Numbered from the stretch's first letter, positions 21,906 through 36,600 are shown. The stretch is DNA of 64,000 nucleotides from Himantopus leucocephalus (GCA_003993805.1 RSEF01000031.1:27154995-27218994); one strand, 5' to 3'. The notes: generated by a model not told the origin, from the letters alone. Program-made: numbers and translations.

Positions 21906-24900
21906 TAGTATTGTTTCAGGAAAAAGATTTTACTTGATTTATCTTTGCAGTGGCTATGTTACTCATGAAAAGTACTGGCCAGTGTTTTAGAAGAAAAAGA
22001 GTTTTGCTGTTACTGAAAAATTGCGTGAGTACATACAGGAGTTCTCATCTAAAAGTAAATTCTGTATGAAATTGCTGGCCTTTCCAAGATCTTCTGGAGC
22101 TTTTTTTAAAGTGTTTTACAGAAATTTTATTTTTAATGTATTCATGGAGCAACTAGAGATGTCTTAAATGGGTCAGAGTGTTTGGTCCTGTCCTGAGCCA
22201 ATGCTGGCTGGCCAGTGAATCTGGATACTCAGGATGTGCATGAGTAATGCAAAGGAGAGGTACAGAATATCATCCTTCAGTGGCAAACAAAAAACAAAGG
22301 TAAGAGCCCATTGCACTGTGACTTACTGTGCTGGACACCTCACTTGGAGGGCACAGCTAACAGGAAAATATCACACAGATAACCTCTCAAAGCAGCAGGC
22401 CAGTTACATGTCCTTTCTTTTTGGTGTACTCTGCATGAATCCTTCATTTTTGTAGCCTCAGACAATGCTGTAGTGAAAAGAAAGGTCACTGAAGAAAGCA
22501 TAGTGAAAGCAAGTATAATGAAAGAAAATACCTGATCATAAGATTAACTTTATATTGGGGCCCACCCTCAGAGGTAAAGGCACTTGTTTTCACAGTCAAG
22601 TTTGGTGTTCTACCTACAACAGTGTATCCCATGTGTGTGTTGGATGACATAAGCATAAAAACATGGTTCACCAGCTGCCAAGTCCCTCTATTCCTATTAT
22701 ATCTTCTGAAAGTATCTTCTTTGGGAAGTGCTGTAGTACTTCTGGTAATGGCACCACAGTGTCTGAAAATGCACTTTACCATAATGATCCAGGTAATGAA
22801 AGCTGAATTACAGTGAAAATCCTGGAGAAGTGCTATGACATCCTCTACTCACGGCAAATGTGTTCTTCCTGATTAATGCTCTTATAATAAAACACCATGA
22901 TGATTAGGCCATTAATTTAAAAAATTCCTAAAGTAAAAACCCAGCTGGCTGACTGATGATCTGTGGCATCATTTGTTGAAGTCTTTTCTTCACTGAAAAG
23001 ACAACCACAGAAATGGCAGCAGATGCTATTTCTTATGCTAAAAACTTACTATTTCATTATTAAAAGGGAACATAACACTATACATCAGATCCAACATTAC
23101 ATTATTACTGGAATTACTTTCTGCTATAAATAAGATTGGCTTTGAATACAATGCTGGTATACTTAACATTCTTAAATAGCTCATCAAGTAATCCTTATTA
23201 GCTGCTGTCTGTATCTTTTTGCTTACTATTAATAATCTATTGGCAAGAAAAGTAGGAAGAATTAATTTGTAAAACCTGAGATTTATGTAAAAAAGGATAT
23301 ACATAAACATTGTGAATAACAGTTCCCAATTTTGTTTCAGCTTGATTCCCTCCTGCTGTACACATATTCAAGGAAAGTGGTAAATAAGCAGCCTGAAAGG
23401 CCTGGCCACTTTGTCTACGAATGAGGTAGTGGGTATCTTTAAATATAGAGATATTTTGCTATTGTCCGTACAGATTGCTCATGATTTTATGTTTCCTGTA
23501 ACTTTGCCAGCCTTTGTTATGGGTGACATAATCAACTTGCTTATTCTTTATAGGTTGTCTAGAAAACCCAAGGAGCTAGCAAGATCTTTAGAATGTTTCT
23601 GAGGTAGCTGAAGATCTGATAGAAAAATAGAAGTCAGGGCTTTTTTTTCCCTATATCATTTCTATCCTCTGTGGGAGAAAGGCTCCTCTCTGGCTATTGT
23701 TCCCTCCATTGTTCCTGTCTCCTCAACATCCACTGAGCAGAGAAGCACATGTATCAAAGTGAATAAAATTCACCTGTCTGATAGTCCAGGCTAGGCACTG
23801 AGCAGTGAGTAAACTCTATATTTTTCATATTAAAAGGAGGCAAACACCTTTTCCTCGTGTTTGTCCTCAGCTGCATTACTGCTCTGGTGAAGGCTGAATT
23901 TACCTTCTGCATCTTTCTCAGGCCAAGCAGTTTAAGTTACCTTTGATACCACAAGCAACCCCATAAGAGAAAGAAAAAGAAAGAAGTCTCTGGTAGTCTG
24001 CACTTCAAGACAAATGAAAGTCATGTTCTGCTGCTCTGCTTTTTAATGCTTCATCAAAATCCCTAAGGGGTATTCTACCAGCCCTTTTGATGTTTGCTTG
24101 CAGATCACAGCAACCAGAAAATGTGTGTGTAATGAGAATGATCAAGGTTCATCTGAACATTAAGGCTGTTGTTGCTGGCAAGTAACTGTGTAATACCACC
24201 TTTGGCTGTGACTACAAGTGTCTCATGAATACTTGAAGAACTGGGTTGCATCGTCAGCAGACAAAAAAACAGTGCCTGCATTTGGTCCCTTCTGCTTTTT
24301 TTTTATTTTCTAATTATTGTTGGTAACTATTTGACTGAGAAGAGAGGAACATGTGGAGAAGGAAATGTGGAGGAATTAACATGTAGGTAATGACTGCTGT
24401 GAGGCAGTCCTTAGCACTGATCGTTCTGCAGGTTTCTCAGCCAGGCTGGAGACTGTGGAATAATCTCTTTTAATGTTGTTGGGGTTTTCTTTTCAAGCTG
24501 GATCAGAAGCTGTGGAAATGATTCACTTTGACAAGAGTATGAAAACTTGCTCGCTGTCTTTGCGCTCATGCCAGTTGTTTTGTAAGTTCATTTGGACTCC
24601 TGTAGAGTGAAATGAAGGAAATATTATTTGGTTTTTCCCAGTGAATCCTATACAATCATTCAAGTTCCCGCCTAAAGTGCTTGTGTGTTTTGGGAAAGCA
24701 GGTAGTTTGCTTCGTCTTTTTATTTTTTTCTACCACCACTTGTTAGAACTTACTGAAAATATGCTCCCCTTGAAGGGAGATCTAAAAAATGGAAACAGTC
24801 TAAAGATTCTGGTGGAGCATTTCAGCTGTAGCCCTGAGGAAGCAGCATTTAGAAACAACAGAGATAAATCCTAATCAACAAGGAGGGTTTCTGCCCGTCT

Positions 24901-25943
24901 ATTTGCAAAGTATAAGTTTGGAGAATTAACTTCTCAAAGTTAAGGAGACTTTGGGAATTAAAGGGTAGGACTTAAAGGACATCTTTTTGTGCCTAATACT
25001 GTCTATTTTTATCTTAGTAAAGATTTTTCAGATTCACCGGTTTTATAATCTTACACATGCAGAGAAAACATGATGTAGCTTCATGAAAAATGGCCCAGAG
25101 AAGTGGGGTCCTGCTCTGACCTGTGGCTTGCTTGCACTGGATTACGCAACTTACAGTTGACTGTGAGCCAAGGATACATTGCCTGGTCTCTTGAGGACAC
25201 TCAGTTTGGTTCCTTATTTCTCCCACAGGATTTCCACTTAGGATTCTCACTTTTCTGGACAAAGCTCCCTATCAGTTGTGGTTATCTTGATGGTGAATGT
25301 CGTCACTCCCAGGACTATGGCAGCTGGTATGGATCAGAAAAATCCCATTGAACCCTGCCTAAAGAACGGGCAATGGGCACAGAAAAGTGACCTTCCCCTG
25401 CTGCCTCCTCCCAAAAATGAAGAAGAGAAAACAAGGCCACATGGTTCAGAGATGGAGATGTGAAGTTATTGCAAGTTCTTTCTCCTCTGTTACAACCAGT
25501 ATGTCCCCTTCCACAGCCCACAGCAGCCAGCTCATGTCTGCAATCTTTCCGCAGCTGACCTCCTTGACCACCACCAGACTTCATCGCTCTCATCTGACTT
25601 GTTCTTCTTCACTTCTGGCAATGCCATCCCCAGGAAACCTTGTTGTTTCCAGGAGGAAGTATACTGTAACACATTTTTTAATTTGTTTGAATGAGTTCAG
25701 GAGAAATGTGTAGTTAATGAACCCTGATTGTCCAAAAGTGTAGTTAATTTGGATCAAAGTTGATCATTGGGAAGTTGATGAGCTTGCAGGGAGAATTGCA
25801 GTCAAAACACTTGTGGGGGTGTTAGGCAAAACCGAATTTCATGAAGGGAAACTGGAATTTGACCTTTCAGTCATATTTTGTTAGACGTCTTCATGCAGGT
25901 AGGTGCATGTCAGAGCATGATTTACTCTAATGTCAGATTGCTG
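21906..25943. other. unique non-coding DNA
   Basis: Four kilobases without recognised exon or repeat. The part at 23030-23310 is strongly AT-rich. Frames near 25.1-25.7 kb (up to 108 codons) have no domain and lie in conflicting frames. Confidence 0.5.
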
Positions 25944-25983
25944 GGTTGTCACCTGTTGGGTGACAACCTGCTAGGTTGTCACC
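25944..25983. repeat. three-copy 10-bp inverted/direct repeat cluster
   Basis: ggttgtcacc occurs at 25944-25953, its perfect reverse complement ggtgacaacc at 25959-25968, and the direct form again at 25974-25983. The first two form a 10-bp stem with a 5-nt loop. The second and third form a competing 10-bp stem, also with a 5-nt loop (tgcta). Confidence 0.9.
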
Positions 25984-28900
25984 AGACACAGAGCTCTGTC
26001 ACAGTCAGGGAAGCTGATACTGGCCTCCAGAAATACTTGAAGAGTTAAGTTCAGGTGCATGCTTCTTGAGATAAAAGTGAGATAAAATTGTGCTGACAAC
26101 AATGGGAACAAGGCAGGTACCTCAACTGATGATTTCCTGCTCTGCCCACATGAAATCTAAACGGAAAAATCAGCAAGTAGAAGGCAAGACCAACACTGGA
26201 AGATATGTTCAGCATGGCTATCATATTTTATTTGCAGGTTGATTACTAAAACCGTTTGGAAACATTCCTTCTTGGAAAACAGCAGACCAGTAAGTGTCCT
26301 GTCAGCTAAAGGAGACTGTGAACTCTTGGGTGCAGGCACCAAAATGTGCAACTCGCATTCATACCCTGACTCAACCATTTAGGTTGCTTTCCCTCTGCCA
26401 GAAAAGTTAACAAGCTACTAGCATAAGCACCCAGCCTCAGCTGATTAGCAGTTTAAAAGGTTGGCAATTAATAACATAAAAGTTAAAATAATGACATAGG
26501 TGGCTCTTTGACCTGGTCACCAAAAAGATGTATATTACCAGGAGCATTTATTTCACTGTAGTTGCAGAATTACTAATGGCACACTTTGGTAACAAAATAA
26601 CTGATGCTTTATTGATAAAAAGCATTATTTAAATCAATAAATGTACTTATATACACTGGCTACCATGCACAGCTATTAAAAATATTGACTACTTTCACAA
26701 TATGATGCTTTGAAAATGACCAGTAAGCTGACTGAGCTATTTTAATCAGCAAAAAGCAGATGAATGAAAATGGTTAGCCCTGGCTTCTGAAGGAGTAGGA
26801 GCTTAATTGATGACTTTTTCAGTTGGCTGCACTCTGATCCCTTGAGAATGGACTCAAGAAAATTTGATAGGGACAGATTTCTCAAAAATAACTGAGTGTA
26901 TAGAAGTCTTCTGGGAAATTGAACAGCCAACTTTCAATTGGCTGTAGGAGACATTTTCAATGGGTTTCTCCGCTAACAGCAGAGAAAAGGTGATGTTCAA
27001 CCACTACCTTTTTGGCTGGTGAGCCATTAGCTGTCATCATGTAAGCAACCTGGAACTACATCATCTCATTTCAATAGTACAGGGAGGGAAGGAGGTGTTC
27101 CAGGAATGCAGAGGGAATCTGAAGGCAGTACTGGGCAAAGGGTAGAGAGGAAGTAAGCTAATTACTGTGGAGGCATGACTGCAGACGCATAGGACACAAG
27201 CCCATTCAAAATTAGGCTTATTTCCTTGTTCTGTGGAACTTCTTTTAAAAGCAAAATAGTAGGTATCAGAAGCAAAATAACAGTTCATCAGATGGTGCTC
27301 CAGTTGTAAGGAACTATATATATATTTAACTTGGAAGGTCTGTAGCTTTTAGACTTTACTAGCACAGGCTTTTCTCATGTTGTTGTGTGTGAGCAGAAGT
27401 TGTATTACTGTTTCGTGATGTTATACCGCCAAGTGCTAACCTTTCTGAGACTATGAAATGCAATTTTAGGAAAGACAAAATGCTCCTGAAAGCTGGTCAT
27501 GTGTTTTTCAGAAAAAAAAAAAAAATTCTATGTATTTCATTACACTTATCCAGCTGAACAGCATAATTAACCTTGAATATAGGTGATCAAGGGCAAGATA
27601 TCTCTTGTGGCGATGGTGTTCTGCTTTCCTCAGAGGACTGGGAGCTGGAGATCCAGCCTCGCAGATCTTTGGAGAAAGGACCCAGCTGCAGCCTGTAGTC
27701 ACTGCTGACTGCCCTTGCTCTAAGGGAAGACTGGCAGCCTAAACAGCCTTCTGAAACAATGTGAACAGCCTGTTACATGAATAATTGAGAAGCGATATGT
27801 GAAGGCTTAAGCTTCTGTTTTTCCCCAAAATTTCACATCCTCTGCCTCTTTCTTGTGAAGGGACTCTCCGTACTACTGCCAAGAATTCTGCGTAAGATTT
27901 GAATGTCCTGGCATTCATTTCTGTTAATTTTGCAGGATTTTAAAATGGCTTGACCACTTCCGACACGCAGACAAGCTTCTGTACGTGTAAGCGGGCTACT
28001 TTGCTACAGAGCTGTAGCCCACTTATTAAGCGTAGCTAACACTTAATACTCCTGGCTGGGGAACCCAGCAGTGAAGAGCTACTCAGATCTAGATGTTCTT
28101 TATTTTTGTCAGTTTTATGACGCTCTTGTCATGAAATATTGCTTTTACTCATGCTTCTAAGGTTTTTCTTTCAGCTACATTTTGCCTGGGCTGAGCTAGG
28201 TGGTCTAGCACATGGATTTGGCTTTGAAGGGGGCTTGAATATGAGTTTTGAGGCTAGCCCTACGCTGTGTCTAAAGAGTGACTAGAAACAAGTGGGAAGT
28301 GGTGTTCAGATCCAGTGAAATTTATTAAAGCTACACAAATACATTTCCTTCTTTATCTCAGGATTAAATACCAATTGTTTTCATAATTTTTAAGGAGATG
28401 GCTTCCAGAATAGAAATGGTGATGTCAGTGCTTAGCTGAGACGTGAGGAAACTCAGGGCTAAGTCTTGTGTTCAAACCAGGCCTTTGAAAATATTGTTGT
28501 GAACTGTAATCTGAAAGTGTGTCCATACAGTATGGTCACCTGTCTTCAGTGATTATTCCAGCCTTTTATATTCACTTTCTTACCGTGATTCACAAAACTG
28601 AGCTCTCAGTCTTCAGTGTTTCTGCAACAGAAAACTGAGTCTGTCTTACCAGTTTTAGAAAGTGCTGTCCCATCCAGTTCTTCAGCCAGAACACCTGAAG
28701 CACTCAAATGCCCTTAGTCTCTTTGCTGTAAATCCCACCCACTCACTTACCACCTCTGCCCTGCGAAACTCAGGCGCGTAAAACACTTAGAAAATGAGAG
28801 ATATGAAATAACCTTGCCTAACTTCACTCTTTCTTTCTAAGCAGTCAACACCTGGGACTTTAAGACACTGTGTCCCTAAAAAAATATGGAAAATGTTCTG

Positions 28901-29716
28901 TCCCAGAAGGCTAACTCTGCTTGGCAGCACTTGCCAACGGACAACAGAGAACCCCTTATGTCTCACCCTTGTACTTCTTAACCTTGTGCATGCTTTGTAT
29001 CCCTAGAAAGTGCAGTATCTCCTAAACCTTTAAATAACGAATGACCTTATTCCTTTTAATGGGATCATTAAGAACTCTAACGTTCCAGGTATAAATTCCT
29101 GCCACTACTGTGCACCTTAATTTACTATTCATGTGCGAATCCCTTTGGGTTCCCAATTACTATCCAGCAAGAGCAACTGGCTCTTGAAATTATTCCCACA
29201 GGACTGACTTTGTAAAGGACGCTGCAGTTTACATCTTAGTTCCCTAATTAAAGACACAACGCTCAATAAAACTTGAACAACTAGTAATTGGAAGCTAACA
29301 GTTAGTCTCACTGAATCCCTGTTGACACAGGTTTTGTTGCCCGACAACTGACCACAAGTGGGTCATGTGAGGAGCGCAGAATGAATATTGAGGTCACACG
29401 CTAGTGAAACTGAACCAGTGGGAATCGACTGAAAAAGGTCCCTAGTGTAGATGGTGCCTTAACATACGCAATTTGTTGCGACTCAGTGCACAACATCTGA
29501 AACACCACAGGTGCTGCAATTCCAGCCACCGGCTGGGGCATGAAATTGCAGGTGAGATTGGTGGGGGAAGGAGGGGCGGGTTTCAAAGAACTTGCCATCC
29601 TGCTCAGTGTGCTGTTCTCTTCTCTGCAAGCGCAACTTAACCATAAAACAGTTCATGCCAATTTAATCAAAGCCTTGGCCTTGACGGTATTTCAAGAGCA
29701 GAAAGTTCTTGTTGCC
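25984..29716. other. unique non-coding DNA
   Basis: No recognised gene. Contains an A14 run at 27512-27525 and an AT-rich stretch at 26520-26720. Confidence 0.5.
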
Positions 29717-29736
29717 TTTTTTTTTTTTTTTTTTTN
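29717..29736. repeat. poly-T run with ambiguous base
   Basis: Nineteen T residues end in a single N at 29736, so the run length is uncertain in the assembly. Confidence 0.95.
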
Positions 29737-30249
29737 GCAACTAAAAGCATAACCAGGATTATAATTTATTTGACTTCAGGAATATTCCTTTTCAGCAAGT
29801 GCAAAGCAAAACATTTTTATCACACTAACCTTCACTCTGCCCTGCATTTAATACTGTTCCCTCATCAAAGTACAAATGTGGCTCGCTGAAAAAAAGACGC
29901 ATAACTTCACAGATGTTCCAACTAATACGATGTAAGTACTGTAAGATTACTGGTAAGGATGACTGCAGGAGAAAAGCAGTATTGATCAAGGGTCTGCGTA
30001 TAAGGTTATTGTGATTTGATGAAACGTGCTTTTCATTATGCCAAGTAGGAAAAAACTTTATGTGGAATTATATCAGAACCTCTATCCTACTTTTACTACT
30101 TTCTTTGAGCAGCAGCTTTCATAAGTTAGTCAACAGTTAAGTGTCAAGTGAAAACAATAGTAATTTTAAATAATCCATAATTTCAATACTGCACCTATTT
30201 TGCATTTATCCCTTTGCTTCCTGCCATTAGGTTTGTCATGATAAAAGGA
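29737..30249. other. unique non-coding DNA
   Basis: AT-rich, with no gene or repeat recognised. Confidence 0.5.
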
Positions 30250-30650
30250 CAACATAAGAATGGCTGTGCTTTCTCAAAAGAAGGGTTCATCGAGCCCAGC
30301 AGCCCATCTCCAGCATTTGCCATCAGCAGATGTCCAGGAAAACATAAGAACAATACAAGCATATTCCCCTGCCATGTACCCAGGACTCCCCCATCCTCCA
30401 CCTATTTTCTGCACAGGCAACTTCCTGAGCCTGATGTGATTTGCTGAGTAACCTATTGTCTTCTAAATATTAATCCCATCTTCCTCTAATGGGATACAAA
30501 TGTTTTGTATCCACAGCTTCCTTTGGATAGGAACTTCACAGATCTACTGCCTACTGAGCAATAAAACACCTTCTTTCATTTGTTTTAAACTTAATTCCTT
30601 TGATATTTTGTAGTTTCTGTGTGAAATAATGTTGTTTTAGTTCCAAGGGA
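30250..30650 (-). mobile_element. ancient amniote CR1 relic, 3' end
   Basis: The plus strand carries the complement of the 3' end of old amniote CR1: 'acataagaatggctgtgct' (complement of the 'ATGGCCGTTCTTATGT' terminus), then 'catcgagcccagcagcccat' and 'gccatcagcagatg', and further on 'ggaacttcacagatctactg' and 'catttgttttaaacttaatt', in the expected order. Divergence is much higher than in the copies at 5.8, 20.6, 37.55 or 55.35 kb, so the insertion probably predates modern birds. Confidence 0.72.
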
Positions 30651-33600
30651 GTGTAGCAATGTGTTTTTCAAGGGTCTGACATGACATTTCCTGGCTCTTG
30701 TACAAGACAATGTTTCCCTTTTATGCAGACATTCACACCCATTGCATTTGTCCTAGCTGGTGGCCTGTTACACATGCACAGCACTGCTACGCCTGGTACA
30801 ACGGCTTACACCAGGGTGGCAGAAAATAAGGCAAACCCCAAAACTCTACCTGTGACGCTTGCTCCATCTAGCACTCCACCAGTTCCAGCTACCGATAGGT
30901 TTCAGATGTTTGTTCCTCTGGGTCCAGGACTGACCACGTGCAGGACTGCAGTGCGTTGGCATCATCCTCCCTGGACACCGAAAGCAGTGCACGTCCACCA
31001 GGCAGGGGCCTGCCTTTAAGTGGATTAGCTTGCTTGGTTCAGTCTTAAACACTCTTGTGAGATGCCACAGCTGACTTTTATTTCAGCACCCAGTTGCTAT
31101 GGAGAGGAGTACAACATTATAGTAAGTAAAACCACTAAAATACTTTTATTCCTTAAACCCCAGAACAAGGATCTTTAATAAAATTCAAAGGTAGAATGAC
31201 AAACAGAAATGAAAATACTACATCTCCAGATGGCAGTAAAGTTCATTCAATTTGAGCACCTGAGGCACAAAATGAAAAAGCAAAGATGGATATATCAGAA
31301 GATCACTGCAATTCTCTCTTTGCCTCAGAGAGGCTGTTCATTAACAAGTGAAACAATACATCTTTAATAACAAAAATAGCAAAATAGTCACAAGCATGAC
31401 ATGAGCCAAGTGAGGAGTAAATGGAAGAGAAGTGTGCCAAAAGATCTGCTTCACATCTTGTCTAACTTGCAGCAGGATTAATTGAAAGAACAATCACAGG
31501 AATGTTGCAGCAGATCCTTGGCTGTGCTGTGTGATGGTGGCCACCAACATTGGCACATCCACTGTCTTTTTGCCCCTTACATTTTTTCCTCTCTATGCTT
31601 GGTAGGTTGGAAGCATGTTTTATCCACGGTGCAGGAGGGCAGAGCTGGCTCCCTCCACTGTGCCAAGTGCTGTATACACAGACATGTGCAGTCCTACCTC
31701 TGTGGACCTTCAACTACAAACACCAGAGGAGACAGCAGAAACAGGGACAACAAAGAAAGACAAAGTCAGTAGGTAGTGTATGAAATACATAAGGACATTT
31801 TTCCCTGTGTCTTCCAGTGAGCTGTTTGACAGGAGCACCAACTACTGCTAGCTATTCATACAAACAGAAAGTTATTGTGTGGTACTGGAAAAGGGTGAGC
31901 AGAAAACTTTTTATAGGTTGTAACCAACCTAAGTCTTAGGTCCAGAGGCCCAAGGAGGTCTGGCAAGTTGTCTCTCATTTGGTGGAGTTCCATTACTGGA
32001 CAACCCCGAGTCTGCTCTGACCAGCTGATAGAGACACAGCTTCCCAGACAGAAAACAGCAGGGAAAAACATGATTCTTCTTCTGGGCCCTGTGTGGATGC
32101 AAGTGTCTGCACAGCGCAGCTGAATAAGCATGTCAGGATGTAGGGACTGAGGTTGTCCTGACCTCCTCAGAGGAATGGCTGCCCTTGCAGAACTAAGTGA
32201 CCTCTGTTGAGCTGGGCTCCAGGATCACCGGAGGTGTGCTGACATGACACATTATGTGGTGCTGTGTTGTTAGCAAAACATCACAGTTGTGCGCACGGGG
32301 CACCACACGGCTGCAGCCCATCTGCCAGCAGTGCCACTGCCAGCTGGGAGAGCCTTGTTCCTTGAGGAACTCCAAGTACAGGCTATGCTGCACCTCAGTG
32401 CTATGTGTCCTCTGCCTGCCTTGGTCCAGACCCTCAGCCATGGAGGGGAGGCTACTTTCCACAGGCATAAGTGACCACTCATGGTGCCCTGTTACAGTGC
32501 AGGGTCAGCAGCACAACACCACTGGTGCTGCAGAGCTCGTCCTCTTCTCCTGGGCAGGAGAAGGGGACTCCAGCCACTGCACACAGAAATAGGCTTATCC
32601 TTGTTGAAAAGGCCAAACACAAACACAATTTCCTACGCCTAGGTGCTGACAAGGAGTCACCTATCTGCTGGTCACACAATACAGCAAATGATGCCACTTT
32701 TTCTCTTAAAAGCAGAACAAATCTATTGTCTGGGGTGTCCTGCCAAACGAGCACTTTGGATTTGACTGACTGGAGTAAAGTTGGCTGTACACACCACTTT
32801 GCTGAGGGGCTGTGCAGTCTGAATAGTCAAGGACATAACTGCACGTGGTTTGACAACTAATCAGCAGTTCATCCTACCAGTGCTGTTCTGCAGCAGCTGA
32901 ACGCAGATCCCAGACAAGAGTTTGCTAACTGCCCACCAGCAATTGTTGAGTGATAACACATGCAGTTACCCACATGTTTATGCAGATACTCAGATTTATC
33001 TGACAGTTTTATACCCAGAAGCATGATACACAGTAATTAAAATTAAAAATGTTTTGACAGGCAAAACAAATGGCTATATAAATTAGAAAGCTGTAAAAAG
33101 CAACGGTATCCAAAAATAAAGATCTATAGATAAATCAGAACGTTACAACAGAGAACATTTTAATACAAGTGTGTTAATGTAAAGCAGCTCTTAAATATAG
33201 GCTCAGGTTCTGACTGGGAGAAGAGTAGTTTTCAGAACTATAGCCAAGGGAAGCTGTGAGAGATCAAAGGGAAAAAAATCTTCTTGCTAAACAAGAAGTG
33301 AAGGGGAAAGAAAGCACAGACCCTTCCACTTGGAGGTAAAACCCCCAGAGAGGTGATGGGGTGGGGAGATGTGCCGCTGTTCAGAGTTTTCTCCCCAATG
33401 TATTGTCAAAAAAGGTGGGTCAAAAGAGGTGGGGTGAGTGTTGCAGCATCAGGAGAGGGCTGGAGGGTGCCTCAGCCCTTCATCTTCTGCAGAGGGGAAC
33501 AAGGACCAGTGAGGTCCCACACTCCCCTCTATGCTCCTGTAGCCATGTACTGCCCTGTCTTGTGCCCTTAAAAGCCAGGAACCATCCTGACTCTGGTTCT

Positions 33601-36600
33601 CACTCACGCAGTTTTGCACCAGAGGGCAGGTGAGGGCAGTCTCCATGTTAAAAGAAAATAATAATCCCACAATGACTAAGCTGCAAATCTCTGAGATAAA
33701 TCCCTCCCGCCTTACTTCTCTCAAGAGTTTGAAGCTCACTGAGTGAGCAAGGGCCTGACCCTGAGCACTTTAAGCAGACCCTGTGGCTCAGCAATAGCTC
33801 AGGGATAGACCAGCAGGTCTTCTCTACTGCTGGTTTACTGCCAACATCAATCATGTTGCTTGGAGTCCTCTCCATGCAACAGCCCCTCTGGCCTCTGATG
33901 TCAGCCTGGGAGCAATGATCTCTTCAAGGCAGAGAAGAGCCTTGGTAAAGAAATTTGCAAAGCTGAAAGCAGCATTGACAGCTGTTTGAAAGAGTATTTT
34001 CTCCCACAGTAATATCTTCACTTTTTTCTGTTTCTGACTCAACCATGGAACTGTGAGGGCTTGGGATGACAAGTGGGTTCATGAATGGCAGCCTAGGAGG
34101 TGACTTAATGTCACTCGCTGCTTTAGTGGGATTGCACACTAGGAAAGTGACTTCCCACTAATGCAGACTTCTCTTCCCAGGATTATTTTTTTTGTTCTCA
34201 AAAATGCAAAATTAGAGTTATATGGGGCTTTGGATGCACAGCTCTGTCCAATAACGATGGTAAGGAGAAGGAAGATACAATAAAAAACATGAGTGTACTC
34301 AGATTAAGGAGGAAGGTAGCTTTCTGTGGCAATTAAAACATCACTATCTGAGATATACTATCCTTGCACCCAGCTGCATGAAACCCATCCCTGGCCCTTC
34401 CTCAAACTGGCAAAGTTCACTAGGATAGACATGGTCTGTCTCTGTTTTCCTCATGCTGGCGTAGCTCTGGGTAGCTTCAGCAGGATGACTGGATTTACTG
34501 TGGCGACTGGTGAAAACAAAACCCACCGCAGACTATGGAGCTCAAAGTTGTTTGTGCTGAGCAACAACCTGACTGAATAAACAACAGAGTGCAAAGTCTG
34601 ACTTTACCGGTTTAGTCTCTCTAATCAGGTAGTTCTTGGAAAAGCAGAGCTTTTGGGGAGCAAGGCAGAAGCACTGTGTGGCCACTCCTGAAGAGGTACA
34701 CTTGTGCAATGCTTGTAAGGGCTTCTGTTCAAGTAATAACATGTATCTGCATCGGATTTACCAGGAGGGAGAGCAGGGCATATTTCTCCCTTTTGGGAAT
34801 AGCCAGTACAGAATGCACTCCTTCCTTTCCAGGCCACGCAAACAAATGAGTCATGCTTTTTTAAAAAATCAAACTCAGGCTGTGTGGTGCTGGTTCTCCC
34901 TCTCCTGGGAAATGAACTTTCGAGGCCACAGAATCTCTTAAAACCGTACTGATGACTTGGAAGCGTAAATTGTGTTTGTTTCTGCATGCTATCATCAAAC
35001 GCATGGGGACTGACTGGCCACTGCATTAACTCCATTGGCATAAAGCTGCAAATCCATAGCATTGAATGGAGCTTCATAGGTGTAACTCTGCAGGACTGCA
35101 ATGAATATTTGGGTCCTCTGAGCCATGTTAACCTGACTTTTTTCTTGTGCTAGCAGAAATTATGGTTATTTTTTGCCTTGTACCCACAAAAAGCTTGAGG
35201 TTGCAAAACTAACCTGTATCACCTCCGCTTCTGAAGTGACATGGCAGTAGTTGAACATGGCAAGTTTTGTTTCCTCCATGGCAATGTGATCTGGTATCTG
35301 CTCACTGTCACGCTGAGATCCAGAAGCAGCATTTCATTGTTCATTCAGATGTGTTGTGGTGGTTGCCTTGGGTTCACTATGGTCACACATGGTCTTGCAC
35401 ATGAGGCTTTCCAACAGCTGCAACATTTTGATTTTTCGTTATAGGCAACACATGAGGGAGACTTTTTAAATGTAATAACTCAAAAAAACCAGGTGACAAT
35501 CTGTAGCTAAGTTGTCCTGGAGAGAAAATACTAATCAAGGTCTTCAGAAGATTCATGCCCAGGGCCATGCAACTCCATGATATGTCTGTGGAGGCACAAT
35601 CTGAAGGACAAGAAGCCCTTTTAGCTCCTACTGTGAGGTGTCCTGGGGTTCGTCTTTCCATGGGAGTGAGCTTCTGTGCTGACAAAGGAGGTGGTGAGAC
35701 AGCACCTCTGTGTCCTTAGGTAACCACTCAGAAATACAGCACTAAACCCCTTATGCCAGTCTGCTTTGCCCACTGCTTACCCAGAAACACATGCGGGAGG
35801 CAAATGCTAGTCCAACAAAGATCCAGGGCAGGAAACGAAAGTGCATAGCAAATTACAGCGGCGAACCTGACTGTCGTGGTTTGACTTAGCACCTGTCATG
35901 TTCAGACTGTGGGGAAAAGCAGGGGGAAATGACTTAACAGCACCAAGATTGTTTGCAGATTGTTTTCCTTCTTTTCTTCAAATTGTCCACAATTTCATGC
36001 ATTTGGGCCCCCCACTCTCTGATGACTGTTTAGGAAGGAACCTCACTGAAATTTCAGGGTGTTGGCTGTAATAAAAGAGGAAATGATTCACAGTGTTGGA
36101 GGGAGCAGAATTCAACTGCAGTCAACCTCCACAGAGGATATTCTGATTTTTAGAGTACTGATGAACACACCCAACACACTTCTGCCCTCCTAATCCTTAA
36201 CCCATCTCCTTAGAAATCATGTCTCTGTGTGGTTCTTCTAATAGCTAGGGTCTATACACACAATTATCTTTGATGAGGCTTAGATGGGTTCATATTGGAG
36301 GAGAACACCTACCTTCTTGCTCTTTGACCCAGAGATGAATTGTCCTACTTGATCCCATATCCTGTTAAACACTGATCAAATGGCAGAGACCATGCCTAAA
36401 GTCATCAGAGTGAAGAGGATGCTGCTACTTAATTTTACGCTGCCTTTCTCCAAGAAAAATCAAGTTATTTCTGATAGCTTTTGTGATTCTTAAGACGGAA
36501 AACTGCATGGCAATCCTAGATTGTGCCATGTGGTGTTTTCTTCGGTACTGCCTCCTGATGATGAAGAAATGCTATTCAGTGGTAATGACTATTGTGGAAT

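Noticed and set aside
34625..35101. 158-codon minus-strand open frame.
   Set aside because: No domain, no splice context, and overlapping frames on the other strand are also open.
35877..35900. tgtcgtggtttgac resembles the complement of an ERVL LTR 3' end.
   Set aside because: Similarity does not continue into the LTR body and I found no partner end or target-site duplication.
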